DNA of 61,803 nt from Actinomycetes bacterium (GCA_021852345.1 JAJZNL010000052.1:1-61803); one strand, 5' to 3'. Positions 18,839-27,965 are shown, counted from the stretch's first letter. Program-made: numbers and translations. The notes: generated by a model from the letters alone, not told the origin.

Positions 18839-20398
18839 CTACAAGGGCATATTCCCATGTTTTCTTCTTGGAAGTTCTTCTCTTTTTGTAGATATCATCT
18901 CCAAAGATTTTATCAATACCTTCCTGGTATCCTTCGGATCGATAACGTCATCTATAAAGCCTCTCTCGGCAGCAAGATATGGATTGGAAAATTTTTCCGT
19001 GTATTCGTCTACCAATTTAGCCCTCAGCTCGTCGGCATCGGCTGCGTCCGAGAGTTCTCTTCTGTGTACAATCTCTACTGCGCCCTGGGGACCCATTACT
19101 GCAAGCTCTGCACTGGGCCATGCATATGCAAGATCCGAACCAATTGATTTTGAGTCCATAACCACATAGGCACCACCGTAAGCTTTCCTGGTTATTACTT
19201 GGATTCTAGGAACTGTCGCCTCACAGTAGGAATAAAGTAGCTTTGCACCGTGCCTAATTATACCGCCGTATTCCTGGTCCGTTCCAGGCATAAACCCGGG
19301 TACATCCACAAATGTTATCAACGGGATGTTGAAGGAATCACAGGTTCTCACAAAACGAGCTCCTTTTTCGGAGGATTCAATATTTAAAACACCAGCCAGT
19401 ACCTGCGGCTGATTTCCGACTATTCCAACTGCTCTACCGTTAAGTCTGGCGAAACCGCAGATTAAACTGGTACCCCAATTCGGGAAATACTCCAACAGAT
19501 CCCCGTCGTCCACCACTGACGATACCACTTTTCTCATATCATAAGGTATGTTGGAAGAATTTGGGATAAGGTCAATCAATTCCGGGCAAAGTCTTTCCGG
19601 GTCGTCATCACATTCTACAACTGGTGATTCTTCCAAGTTATTGGCTGGTAAGAATGAAAGAAGATACTTGACTTCGTCCAAACAAGCCTTCTCGTCGGCA
19701 CTTACAAAAGTGGCGACTCCAGACTTAGTTGCGTGAGACATCGCTCCGCCCAGCTCCTCTAAAGTAACTTCTTCACCGGTTACGGTTTTTACTACATCAG
19801 GACCGGTAATAAACATGTGCGACGTCTCGTGCACCATAAATATGAAATCCGTCATGGCCGGCGAATAAACAGCGCCTCCGGCACAAGGCCCCAAAATAAC
19901 ACTTATCTGGGGTATAACTCCAGAGTTCCTCACGTTCCTGTGGAATATTTTTCCGTAAGATGCCAACGATACAACGCCTTCTTGAATTCTTGCACCAGCC
20001 CCATCATTAAGACCTATCATAGGAACTCCCATGGAAGAGGCCAAATCCATAATTTTATGAATTTTTTCGGCAAAAACTTCCCCCAAAGCGCCTCCAAATA
20101 CGGTAAAATCCTGGCTAAATACGCAGACTTTACGACCTTCAATTGTTCCAAAACCAGTTATGACGCCGTCGGTATACGGTCGATTTTTTTCAATTCCCAT
20201 ACCGTGAGCCCTGTGTCTGGCCAACATATCCAGCTCTTGAAAAGACCCTTCGTCCACAAGATAGTCAATTCTTTCTCTGGCTGTCATTTTGCCCTGAGAA
20301 TGTTGTCTCTCAACGGATCTTTTAGATCCAGCATGTTGAGCTTCCTGTTTCTTCTTGTTTAAATCTTCAATCTTATCTTGAATACTGTGTTCTGCCAT
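18839..20398 (-). CDS. pccB: Acyl-CoA (propionyl-CoA) carboxylase beta subunit
   Basis: The 519-residue protein is a full-length carboxyltransferase subunit of biotin-dependent acyl-CoA carboxylase. It has the two crotonase-like halves: the N half with MTARERIDYL, GARIQEG and GPCAGGAVYSPA (acyl-CoA oxyanion site), the C half with DVPGFMPGTDQE and RKAYGGAYVVM. The substrate is most likely propionyl-CoA, giving methylmalonyl-CoA, because methylmalonyl-CoA epimerase lies two genes upstream and crotonyl-CoA carboxylase/reductase lies beyond that. Acetyl-CoA remains possible. The order epimerase - PPOX protein - beta - epsilon - phosphoesterase - permease is all on the minus strand with gaps under ~90 bp, so an operon is likely. 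Confidence 0.95.
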   Translation of the reverse strand: MAEHSIQDKIEDLNKKKQEAQHAGSKRSVERQHSQGKMTARERIDYLVDEGSFQELDMLARHRAHGMGIEKNRPYTDGVITGFGTIEGRKVCVFSQDFTVFGGALGEVFAEKIHKIMDLASSMGVPMIGLNDGAGARIQEGVVSLASYGKIFHRNVRNSGVIPQISVILGPCAGGAVYSPAMTDFIFMVHETSHMFITGPDVVKTVTGEEVTLEELGGAMSHATKSGVATFVSADEKACLDEVKYLLSFLPANNLEESPVVECDDDPERLCPELIDLIPNSSNIPYDMRKVVSSVVDDGDLLEYFPNWGTSLICGFARLNGRAVGIVGNQPQVLAGVLNIESSEKGARFVRTCDSFNIPLITFVDVPGFMPGTDQEYGGIIRHGAKLLYSYCEATVPRIQVITRKAYGGAYVVMDSKSIGSDLAYAWPSAELAVMGPQGAVEIVHRRELSDAADADELRAKLVDEYTEKFSNPYLAAERGFIDDVIDPKDTRKVLIKSLEMISTKREELPRRKHGNMPL

Positions 20399-20458
20399 AT
20401 TTGGTATTTTCCGCCTATATCTAACTAAATTAACTAATCGACGCCGTAAAATACAAGA

Positions 20459-20848
20459 TTAACCCTGTATCCTCTGCTTAATAACTTCCACATACAACTT
20501 TACCCGCTCGGAGACAATCTCCATTCCGTAGTTTGCCCCCGTGTAGTGATTTGAAAGTTCATCTATATGTTTTCTCGCGTCATCGCCAGTTTCGATCTTT
20601 ACAACATTTCCGACAACTTCAGCATACCTGTAAGGGTTTTGCGAATCCCAAATGGCAACCGATACGTTTGGGTTGGTCTCTATATTTTTGAACTGTTTTC
20701 GATGGATTTCGGTATTGTATACCAATTGATCCCCTTCAAAACTAATCCAAACAATCGTGGAATGCGGAAATCCTTTGGAATCTACCGTACTTACACAGGC
20801 AAAATTTTTGCCTTCCGTTATTAAATCTTTTATTTTTTGATCCAGCAT
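20459..20848 (-). CDS. PPOX-class F420/FMN-dependent oxidoreductase-like protein
   Basis: A 129-residue split-barrel flavin-binding protein. The opening FACVSTVDSKGFPHSTIVWI, the VYNTEIHRKQFKNIETNP stretch and NPYRYAEVVGNV match the Rv1155-type group of the pyridoxamine 5'-phosphate oxidase superfamily, many of whose actinobacterial members use coenzyme F420. Whether this one binds F420 or FMN cannot be told. The ATG at 20848 has an AGGAGA ribosome site about eight bases before it. It sits between the epimerase and carboxylase beta genes on the same strand; a direct role in acyl-CoA metabolism is not established. Confidence 0.85.
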   Translation of the reverse strand: MLDQKIKDLITEGKNFACVSTVDSKGFPHSTIVWISFEGDQLVYNTEIHRKQFKNIETNPNVSVAIWDSQNPYRYAEVVGNVVKIETGDDARKHIDELSNHYTGANYGMEIVSERVKLYVEVIKQRIQG

Positions 20849-20908
20849 ATCATTCTCCTTAAATATCTACAAATTCAGTCTAATTTAAACATGAGTTTAC
20901 TTTAGAGG

Positions 20909-21319
20909 TTATTCTTGAACGAGTTCTATTAAAGTTCCAAATGAAGTTTTGGGGTGAACAAAAGCCACCGTAGTATTTCTAGACCCAGGTCTTGGTTCTT
21001 GATCTATAACTCTGTACCCGAGGTCTTTTAGTCTATCCAATACCTCTTTGCAATTTTGCACCCTATATCCTATGTGATGCAAGCCTTCTCCCTTTGTTTC
21101 CAAGTATTTTTTTACTGGAGATGAATCTGATATGGGAGTTAAGAGTTGAATATAAGACTCGGCAATTCTAATTAAGGCTTCTTCGACTCCGTCAGATTCA
21201 ACCCTTTCGCGGTGAACTACGTAAGCAGAAAATCCCTCTTCATAAAACTTAATGGCTGCGTTGAGATCGTTGACTGCAATTGCCACATGATCTACTTCGG
21301 TCAAAGAACTCTCTGTCAT
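20909..21319 (-). CDS. mce: Methylmalonyl-CoA epimerase
   Basis: A 136-residue vicinal-oxygen-chelate (glyoxalase-fold) protein. It has the family pattern VDHVAIAVNDL at the N-terminus (metal His), HHIGYRVQN in the second module (metal His) and a final FGTLIELVQE (metal Glu). It interconverts (S)- and (R)-methylmalonyl-CoA between propionyl-CoA carboxylase and methylmalonyl-CoA mutase. I chose the ATG at 21319 over one at 21397 because AGAGAGG lies about ten bases before it and homologues start close to this point; the longer form would add 26 residues of unlikely sequence. No mutase is present in this window. Confidence 0.9.
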   Translation of the reverse strand: MTESSLTEVDHVAIAVNDLNAAIKFYEEGFSAYVVHRERVESDGVEEALIRIAESYIQLLTPISDSSPVKKYLETKGEGLHHIGYRVQNCKEVLDRLKDLGYRVIDQEPRPGSRNTTVAFVHPKTSFGTLIELVQE

Positions 21320-21648
21320 AAAATATAATCCTCTCTTATTTTCACAACTTAAATTACCGTCTTTATTTTTCACTTTCGTCATCTTCTCTGCTGACAAATA
21401 TCTGCCAATCTGTAATAATTATGTTAAATCAGTTGCTCGTGGCCAACTGAGCGGACAACTAAATGTCTTAAAGATAAAAACCTAAACCAATAGAATACAT
21501 GGATCAAATGATTACAAATTTTACAAAATAAAGTTGAATTGTTTGGGTTTAAGTAGCTATTTAGCCAAATATCGCAAAATATAAATATCGTTGCGACTTA
21601 TTTTAGTCAAACCGCCGCACGAAACTCAGCACACATTATGCAATTTAG

Positions 21649-22989
21649 CTACGCATTGTGCCGGCGAAACATGGTAATTTTATCTTCGCCGATCTTTTGC
21701 CTGAATTCCATATCTTCTATACCCATATTTTCATTTTCCGCTAAACACAAAACTCCAATTTTACCGTCATGAAGATTGTGATGAACTTGATATGCGGCTT
21801 CACCGACATTTTCCAGCTTGTGTACAGTGGACAGAATCGGCTGTATGGCACCTCTGCAAATTAATCTGTTGGCCTCATATGCTTCTTGATAGTTTGCAAA
21901 GTGAGAAGACTTTATGGCCTTTAATTTCATCCATAGGTGCCGATTGTCATATTCAATCATGTAACCTGAAGTTGCTGCACAGGTCATAATCAATCCGCCT
22001 CTTTTGGCAATAAAAACGGAGGCGCCCATTGTCTGCCTTCCCGGATGTTCGAACACAATGTCGGGATCTTCACCGACCATTGCTCTTACATCTTTACCTA
22101 AACGCCTCCATTCGGATTCGTCAGGGGTATTTTCGTCTTGCCAAAACTTATAATTCTTCTCTTTTCTGTTGATTACGTTATTACAACCCATGTCATTTAA
22201 CAAACTTGCTTTTTCTTTTGAAGATACGACTCCAATCGGGATGCCTCCGCCATTTAAGACGTACTGAACCGCGTATCCACCAATACCGCCGGTAGCTCCC
22301 CAAACAAAAACGACATCACCTTGTTTCATATCAGCACCGTTTTTTGAAACCAACATTCTGTAAGAAGTCGAATTACATAGTGCGTTTACCGCTGCCTCTT
22401 CCCAGCTCAAATGCTTGGGTTTTGGCATTAATTGATTTGCCTTTACTAACGCCAAATCAGCTAATCCGCCGAAGTTAGTCTCAAATCCCCAAATTTTTTG
22501 ATTTGCGGCCAGCATCGAATCGTTGTGTGCGGAAGGGTCCTGGTCATCTACATAGTTACAGTGAATTACTACTCTGTCCCCAGGCTTCCAATTTCGAACC
22601 GCTGAACCGACTTTAATAACGACACCTGCGGCATCAGATCCTACGATATGATAGGGAAGATCGTGCCTTTTGCCCCAAATACTATCCTTCCCCAACCTCT
22701 TTAAAAAACCGAAGGTTGGAAGAGGTTCAAATATTGAGGTCCATACGGTATTGAAATTAATTGAGCTGGCCATTACTGCGACAAAAGCTTCATCTGGTGC
22801 CAATTCTGGAGTTGCGACTTCTTGAATATGGATAGATTTCCTTGGGTCTTTTTCCGCCGACGGCAAAGATTCGAACATCTCTTGCTCCTCTTGAAGAACC
22901 ACTGCGGCACGATAGCGCTCCGGTATCTCAATGGAAGCTATTTCTTCCGAACTTGCATTATTATTGATGGCTTCTAAAAACTTTTGCAT
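21649..22989 (-). CDS. ccr: Crotonyl-CoA carboxylase/reductase
   Basis: The 446-residue protein is a medium-chain dehydrogenase/reductase of the Ccr type. It shows the diagnostic N-terminal extension (LEAINNNASS, then ERYRAAVVLQEE), SSINFNTVWTSIFEPLPTF, YHIVGSDAAGVVIKVG, the nucleotide-binding loop VWGATGGIGGYAVQY and the long insertion with FWQDENTPDESEW typical of Ccr. It converts crotonyl-CoA, CO2 and NADPH to ethylmalonyl-CoA, the key step of the ethylmalonyl-CoA route for acetyl-CoA assimilation, or reduces crotonyl-CoA without CO2. A plain acyl-CoA reductase is the less likely alternative. It faces a thiolase gene across a ~480 bp region, which fits the first step of the same pathway. 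Confidence 0.92.
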   Translation of the reverse strand: MQKFLEAINNNASSEEIASIEIPERYRAAVVLQEEQEMFESLPSAEKDPRKSIHIQEVATPELAPDEAFVAVMASSINFNTVWTSIFEPLPTFGFLKRLGKDSIWGKRHDLPYHIVGSDAAGVVIKVGSAVRNWKPGDRVVIHCNYVDDQDPSAHNDSMLAANQKIWGFETNFGGLADLALVKANQLMPKPKHLSWEEAAVNALCNSTSYRMLVSKNGADMKQGDVVFVWGATGGIGGYAVQYVLNGGGIPIGVVSSKEKASLLNDMGCNNVINRKEKNYKFWQDENTPDESEWRRLGKDVRAMVGEDPDIVFEHPGRQTMGASVFIAKRGGLIMTCAATSGYMIEYDNRHLWMKLKAIKSSHFANYQEAYEANRLICRGAIQPILSTVHKLENVGEAAYQVHHNLHDGKIGVLCLAENENMGIEDMEFRQKIGEDKITMFRRHNA

Positions 22990-23471
22990 ACTTACCAGAA
23001 TACTTTATAAATTAAAAAGTCTTTTTTACATATCGTTTTCAATGTTGCCTATTTATTGCTTTAAACACTAATTCTGATATCGCTAGTAACCTGAAAAATC
23101 ACCCGATACGAGCGTATTTGCACCAATAATTTAAGTTAGTCGATTTTGAAAAATTAACTTGACCAAGTTAGTTTCAACGCTTTGGCCTATCAAAAATTAA
23201 CCAAATGATTGTCAACGATTGTCTGAAGCAAAACTCGTTTTTAAAATCATTTACATTACTTTTAAGGTAAAATGTGGTTTAGAATATTTTCATTACAAAA
23301 TCGTTGCACGAAAAAATTATTTGTATAATAAAATCTTTCGGTAATTAAAATAAGATTTTAGAAGTCAAATAAAATTGGCAAATTTGCGACGACTATTTTA
23401 AAATGTTTATCTGCGGCAATTAGCGTAAATCAACCATTAAGAATAAATCAACCGACAAGGAGAAAACACGA
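22990..23471. other. Divergent control region between ccr and the thiolase gene
   Basis: No coding potential is seen. A TATAAT at 23324-23329 could be a -10 box for the thiolase gene, but it lies about 140 bases from the start codon and I see no good -35 at the usual distance. A 16-bp inverted repeat at 23155-23170 is listed separately. The thiolase ATG has a ribosome site, AAGGAG, about ten bases before it. Confidence 0.5.
23155..23170. promoter_or_regulatory. 16-bp inverted repeat, candidate operator between ccr and thiolase
   Basis: TAACTTGACCAAGTTA is a perfect inverted repeat with a 2-base centre, in the shared upstream region of the divergently oriented ccr and thiolase genes. Its size and symmetry suit a dimeric TetR-, MarR- or GntR-type repressor. 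No regulator gene is adjacent, so this is a guess from position and symmetry. Confidence 0.4.
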
Positions 23472-24662
23472 ATGTCAGAATCTCAATCTGAAATAGTAAT
23501 TGTAAACGGAGCCAGAACTCCGATTGGAAAACTTTCCGGCTCGCTCAGCTCATTTAGCGCCATGAATCTCGGGGGATTTGCCATTAAAGAAGCTCTTAGT
23601 CGTTCGAAAGTCGATCCAAAGGAAGTCGACTACGTATTCATGGGTCACGTACTGCAAGCCGGTCAGGGACAGATCACTTCTAGACAGGCAGCCGTCAACG
23701 CGGGTATACCTATGACAGTACCTTCTACCACCGTCAATAAGGTATGTCTGTCCGGGCTTAACTCAATCTACCTGGCATGGAAAATGATACAGACAAACGA
23801 AGCCAAAATTGTGGTTGCTGGAGGAATGGAATCAATGACAAACGCTCCGTATCTACTCTCACAAGCTCGGTCTGGTTACCGTGCAGGTGACGGGAAGCTC
23901 ATCGACTCGATGATGTATGACGGTCTGTTTTGTGCTTTTGACCAAATCGCAATGGGACTCGGCACCGAGAGATACTCACGTGCAAAAGAAATATCGAGAC
24001 AACGACAGGACGAAATTGCATTGTTAAGTCACGAAAGAGCCGCCAAAGCGATTGCTGGGGGCATATTTGATGAAGAAATTGTAAGCGTTTCAATAAAACA
24101 AAAAAAAGGCGATGATCTCATTTTCTCTAAAGACGAAGGAGTAAGAGCCGAAACTACCTTTGAATCACTTTCCAAATTGAAGCCCGCATTTGAATCTGAC
24201 GGAACCATTACGGCGGGTAATGCCAGCCAAATATCCGATGGCGCTAGTGCGGTCATTTTAATGTCAGCCGAAACTGCAAAACAAAGAGGAATTGAACCGC
24301 TAGCCACGATTGTCAGCTACGGTCAAATTGCTGGTCCAGATCCTTCGTTATTAACTCAACCGTCGAGAGCAATAAAAAATGCCATTTCAAAATCTGACAT
24401 AAAATTAAGCGATATTGGACTTTTTGAAATAAACGAAGCTTTTGCCGCCGTAGCCGCTGCATCAATGGACGATTTAGAAGTAGATTTTGACAGAGTTAAT
24501 GTCAATGGTGGCGCAATAGCTCTTGGGCATCCAGTTGGAATGTCTGGCAGTCGTTTAGCTTTAACTTTAGGTCTTGAGCTGAAAAGACGAGGTGGTGGTT
24601 TCGGTGCTGCAGCACTTTGCGGAGGAGGCGGACAGGGAGACGCGCTCATTATAAAGGTCTGA
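23472..24662 (+). CDS. Acetyl-CoA C-acetyltransferase (thiolase)
   Basis: The 396-residue protein has the full degradative/biosynthetic thiolase signature: nucleophile Cys92 in NKVCLSG, His353 in LGHPVGMSG, and Cys383 in CGGGGQG. The MSESQSEIVIVNGARTPIGK start and 396-residue length are those of tetrameric acetoacetyl-CoA thiolases (AtoB/PhaA). It would condense two acetyl-CoA to acetoacetyl-CoA, the entry to the ethylmalonyl-CoA pathway or to polyhydroxybutyrate, or run in reverse in degradation. It faces ccr across a shared control region. The stop lies only 0-1 bp from the recR stop on the other strand, so the two genes converge with no terminator between them. Confidence 0.93.
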   Translation: MSESQSEIVIVNGARTPIGKLSGSLSSFSAMNLGGFAIKEALSRSKVDPKEVDYVFMGHVLQAGQGQITSRQAAVNAGIPMTVPSTTVNKVCLSGLNSIYLAWKMIQTNEAKIVVAGGMESMTNAPYLLSQARSGYRAGDGKLIDSMMYDGLFCAFDQIAMGLGTERYSRAKEISRQRQDEIALLSHERAAKAIAGGIFDEEIVSVSIKQKKGDDLIFSKDEGVRAETTFESLSKLKPAFESDGTITAGNASQISDGASAVILMSAETAKQRGIEPLATIVSYGQIAGPDPSLLTQPSRAIKNAISKSDIKLSDIGLFEINEAFAAVAAASMDDLEVDFDRVNVNGGAIALGHPVGMSGSRLALTLGLELKRRGGGFGAAALCGGGGQGDALIIKV

Positions 24663-25268
24663 TCACTCCATCAATCTTCTTCCCATAAAAGCTCTGGTCA
24701 AAGTTTGCTCGTCAGCATAGTCTAAATCTGCGCCAACCGGCAAACCTGACGCAAGCCTAGATACCGTTACCCCCAAAGGCGTTAGAAGTTTATGAATATA
24801 CATTGCAGTAGTCTCTCCTTCCAAATTAGGATTGGTACACACTACAACTTCAGTAATATCTTCGCCTGTTATTCTCCTTAGTAAATCCTTAAAATGCAAA
24901 TCTTCGGGTCCTATTGAATCCAAAGGCGACAAAACACCCCCGAGAACGTGATATCTACCTCGAAATTCATTAGTTTTTTCGATCGCTAACACATCTTTGG
25001 GCTCTTCAACAACACATAATATTTGATTTTGACGGCGAGGATCTGAGCAGGTTTTACACAAAGGCTCTTCGGAGAGGTCAAAGCAATTTTCACAAAATCT
25101 AACCTTGTGTTTAACTTCGAGCAATGATTCGCTAAGTTCATAAACAAACTTGTCGTCCGTCTTCAAAATAAAATAGGCAATCCGTTGAGCAGACTTAGGA
25201 CCTATGCCGGGTAATTTCGAAATTTCGTCTATCAATTTTTGAACCGATGGCAAATACGGCATTATCAA
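24663..25268 (-). CDS. recR: Recombination protein RecR
   Basis: A 201-residue protein with every RecR landmark in order: helix-hairpin-helix (LPGIGPKSAQRIAYFIL, 19-35), a four-Cys zinc finger (Cys59, Cys62, Cys71, Cys74), a TOPRIM domain beginning LCVVEEPKDVLAIEKT, and a C-terminal Walker B-like ADLDYADEQTL. It works with RecF/RecO to load RecA at gaps. The start codon lies 15 bp after the dnaX stop; in many bacteria a YbaB/EbfC gene sits between them, but there is no room here. Two other Met codons exist within the first three residues; MPYLPS at residue 3 is an equally good start. Confidence 0.97.
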   Translation of the reverse strand: MIMPYLPSVQKLIDEISKLPGIGPKSAQRIAYFILKTDDKFVYELSESLLEVKHKVRFCENCFDLSEEPLCKTCSDPRRQNQILCVVEEPKDVLAIEKTNEFRGRYHVLGGVLSPLDSIGPEDLHFKDLLRRITGEDITEVVVCTNPNLEGETTAMYIHKLLTPLGVTVSRLASGLPVGADLDYADEQTLTRAFMGRRLME

Positions 25269-25283
25269 ATCCTCATTTCGATT

Positions 25284-27113
25284 TTATTCAGAATCCTGTT
25301 CTTCTTCAAATTCCAAAGTAGCACCAGGGAATAACTCTGCGATTTTGGTTTGGACTATTTCCAAAGGCAATATTTCATCATTTTCGTCTTTAGTTATATT
25401 TTCTTGTGCCTGGATTTTACCTTGAATAAATTTAACCTCCACATGAGTCCCGAGTTCTTGGCTAAATATTTGACTCACGGCTTTCTTGCTTACCTCTGCA
25501 GCATTTAATGTCGTCCTATGTGAGACTTCAATCGTGACTGAACCTTTATTTAATTCGACCACAAAAGAACCTTCCATAATTGCTTTATCCTTAGGATTAA
25601 GCCGGGAACTTAGCGTATCGGACCAAAACTTAGCAATTTTATCTTTACCATCGTTTATCGATAACAAAGATTCGTTAACGGATTTGTCTTCTTTTAATTC
25701 GACTTTATCTAAAATCTCTTTCACTTCTGGTTCTTTATCGGATGCAACCTTTTCTTTGTTCGCATTTGAGCCGGAAAGATAAGCACCTATGGTCTTATCG
25801 AATACAGTACCTTGATCTTTATTATCGTCTGGATTAGACACCTTTTCTAAGGAGTTCTTTGCCAAAGATTCAGTGACCTTTGTCATAGGTGGACTTTTTA
25901 ATAATGGCGTAGTCTCGTCAGTCGATCCGATCGCCTTAAAATTAGAAATTGTCAATTCTGAAAGCTTATTTTCTAGCCTGCGTACGCGTTCGGCCAAGGC
26001 GCCGTAGGAATCATCGAGTTGCGGATTTGTAAGTCTTAATATCCCAACTTCAAGAGTAATTCTCGGGTCCGGTGCATCTTTCATCTCTACCAAAGTCTTA
26101 CCTAGAAGTTCGATTGCGCGTACGCTTAACGGGAGTCCTAGCTGCGATACCATATCTTTTGACAAAATTGATTTGCTTTCAGCAGGCGAATTTTTGTCCG
26201 GATTTACGGTTGCTATAAATCCTTCTCTCAGAAATTCGATTATTTCCTGTGCAATACCCTGAGCATCATGCCCGAAATCAAATAGCTGCTCTAATATCGA
26301 CAGCGCCTGTTTTGAGTCTTGATCAATCATCGTCTGCAACAAGAGTTCAATTTGAGGTTCGTCGTCCAAAACTTCGCCTGCTACTGAAATTAAATCCAAA
26401 ACGGAAAGAGCGTCTCTTGCAGAACCTTTGGCCTTTCTTAAAACGACTTCCAAATCATTGTCTTTTAATCCCAAGCCGGCCGTTTCATTTACCTGATCCA
26501 AAAGGTCTTTTAGGTTTCGATTTGAAATTAAATGAAATTCAAAATGTTGAGTTCTGGAGCGAATTGTGGGTAATATTTTTTGAGGATCGGTTGTAGCCAA
26601 TACGAATATTACATGGTTGGGCGGCTCTTCTAAAGTCTTTAATAGAGCATTTGAGGCCGCCGTTGACAGCATGTGAACTTCGTCAATTATATAGACTTTC
26701 CACCTTCCTGGACTACCCAATGCAGCTCGGGAAACGAGCTCACGCATTGCGTCAACTCCGTTATTGGATGCCGCATCCAATTCATAAACATCTAAAGAAA
26801 CACCTTTTTTTATCTCTGTACATGAGCTACAAGCACAACACGGTTCACCGTCTAAAGGACCCGAACAGTTTAAAGCTTTGGCCAAAATTCTAGCTGTTGA
26901 TGTTTTTCCCGTCCCCCTCGGGCCACTGAACAGATATGCATGGGCAACCCTACCAGATCTTACTGCGTTCCTTAATGCCGTTGCAACATGATCCTGCCCC
27001 TTTAAGTCAGAAAATTTCTGAGGACGAAACCGCCTGTATAAAGTTTGAAAGTCAGATTCATCCAAATCGGAATTGACTGAAATTATTTTTTCTTCACTTT
27101 GATATTCTGTCAT
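25284..27113 (-). CDS. dnaX: DNA polymerase III subunits gamma/tau
   Basis: The 609-residue clamp-loader ATPase has LYRRFRPQKFSDLKGQ near residue 25, Walker A GPRGTGKTS (64-72), a zinc-binding group of Cys83, Cys92/93, Cys95 and Cys98, Walker B/DEVH in VYIIDEVHML, and sensor motif TIRSRTQHFEF. Residues ~385-520 are a charged, low-complexity tau-type linker, followed by a more conserved C-terminal part from about 510. It loads the beta clamp and bridges polymerases at the fork. I saw no clear A-A-A-A-A-A-G slippery site that would make a short gamma form. It lies in the conserved order SRP RNA - dnaX - recR. Confidence 0.97.
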   Translation of the reverse strand: MTEYQSEEKIISVNSDLDESDFQTLYRRFRPQKFSDLKGQDHVATALRNAVRSGRVAHAYLFSGPRGTGKTSTARILAKALNCSGPLDGEPCCACSSCTEIKKGVSLDVYELDAASNNGVDAMRELVSRAALGSPGRWKVYIIDEVHMLSTAASNALLKTLEEPPNHVIFVLATTDPQKILPTIRSRTQHFEFHLISNRNLKDLLDQVNETAGLGLKDNDLEVVLRKAKGSARDALSVLDLISVAGEVLDDEPQIELLLQTMIDQDSKQALSILEQLFDFGHDAQGIAQEIIEFLREGFIATVNPDKNSPAESKSILSKDMVSQLGLPLSVRAIELLGKTLVEMKDAPDPRITLEVGILRLTNPQLDDSYGALAERVRRLENKLSELTISNFKAIGSTDETTPLLKSPPMTKVTESLAKNSLEKVSNPDDNKDQGTVFDKTIGAYLSGSNANKEKVASDKEPEVKEILDKVELKEDKSVNESLLSINDGKDKIAKFWSDTLSSRLNPKDKAIMEGSFVVELNKGSVTIEVSHRTTLNAAEVSKKAVSQIFSQELGTHVEVKFIQGKIQAQENITKDENDEILPLEIVQTKIAELFPGATLEFEEEQDSE

Positions 27114-27572
27114 CCGAATTGACGTATTTCCCTAAAAAACATTACGATTTATCTTATTAGACATCAACCACCATTTCGGTTGAGATGCCGTCATATAATG
27201 ATTTTAAACCAAAATTGCTATAGCTCGTAAAAATAACCAATATACCAGTTCAAGAACTTTATTTAAATTGTTCTATGGTGAAATTTTTATTGAATTAATT
27301 AAGCTACGGCTTTTAGTCAGTTGCGCTATTAGTAGATAACGCCGGACTCACGTCTATTTTTGAAGCTTATACGCATTAAACAGTTGTTTCAATATATCCA
27401 TATATCGCCAGATATATTGAAACATATAAGCTGGTTATTCCACAAAACACCTATTAGCATTTAGAAAGACCTGTTTTGGGTCTTACCCAACTATCAATAG
27501 CGAATCTTGAAAACCCAATAAAACCAGTAAAAAACGAAGGTTAAGCCAAACAATACTTATGCGAGCAACGTT
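27114..27572. other. Intergenic region between dnaX and the SRP RNA gene
   Basis: No open frame is supported. It holds a 14-bp perfect hairpin (27385-27424, separate entry) and otherwise AT-rich sequence that must carry the dnaX promoter and the 3' end of the SRP RNA transcript. Confidence 0.5.
27385..27424. other. Perfect 14-bp inverted repeat between SRP RNA and dnaX
   Basis: TGTTTCAATATATC (27385-27398) is exactly complementary to GATATATTGAAACA (27411-27424) with a 12-base loop. No U run follows on either strand, so a simple terminator is not evident. It could be an operator, an RNA processing site, or the remnant of an inserted element. Confidence 0.45.
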
Positions 27573-27695
27573 AAATTTAATGCGGCCACCAGGCTAACTA
27601 CGGCACACTTTGCATTCGCTGAGAGCTGCTGCATTCCTACCCTGACTCGGTTCACGTTACTCAGTTGCGCAGCACCCGGTAACCGCATTAAATTT
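27573..27695 (-). ncRNA. ffs: Signal recognition particle small RNA (4.5S type)
   Basis: On the minus strand the core reads GTCAGGGTAGGAATGCAGCAGC, slightly diverged from the family consensus GUCAGG...GGAA-x-x-AGCAGC of the Ffh-binding loop. The ends form a long terminal stem: AAATTTAATGCGG at the 5' end pairs with CCGCATTAAATTT at the 3' end, and GGGTGCTGC-type and GTGAACC-type segments lie where the family has them. Length is about 120 bases, right for the short bacterial RNA without an Alu domain. With Ffh it targets nascent membrane and secreted proteins. Position between tRNA-Ser/tadA and dnaX/recR matches the order common in actinobacteria. Exact ends are estimated from the stem. Confidence 0.88.
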
Positions 27696-27877
27696 ATCAT
27701 TTACCACATTAATCCCGCGGGAAATTTGAATTTGTTATATCTATATTAACTTGTTTGGGTTAAATGATTTTTCACTGCAGCAGGCAATTTCATTGACAAC
27801 CGTTTATCGCAATGCAGAACAACAAGATCGATGACGAAAAATTACCTCTGAAATCCGTATTAAAATTGAATCTTTCG

Positions 27878-27965
27878 GGAGAGGTGCGAGAGCGGCCGAA
27901 TCGGCACGACTGGAAATCGTGTGTGGTGCAAGCCACCGTGGGTTCAAATCCCACCCTCTCCGCCA
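27878..27965 (+). tRNA. tRNA-Ser (anticodon GGA)
   Basis: The sequence folds as a class II tRNA: acceptor GGAGAGG with CCTCTCC, discriminator G and encoded CCA end (27963-27965), D-arm with GAGCGGCCGAATCGGC, anticodon stem CACGA/TCGTG with loop CTGGAAA (anticodon GGA at 27912-27914), a long variable arm GTGGTGCAAGCCAC, and T-arm GTGGGTTCAAATCCCAC. It reads UCU and UCC serine codons. It lies between the SRP RNA (opposite strand) and tadA. Confidence 0.98.

Noticed and set aside
26800..27113. Programmed frameshift in dnaX producing a short gamma form
   Set aside because: The A-rich runs near the start are not followed by the usual stem and stop, and no slippery site was seen near the end of the conserved ATPase domain.
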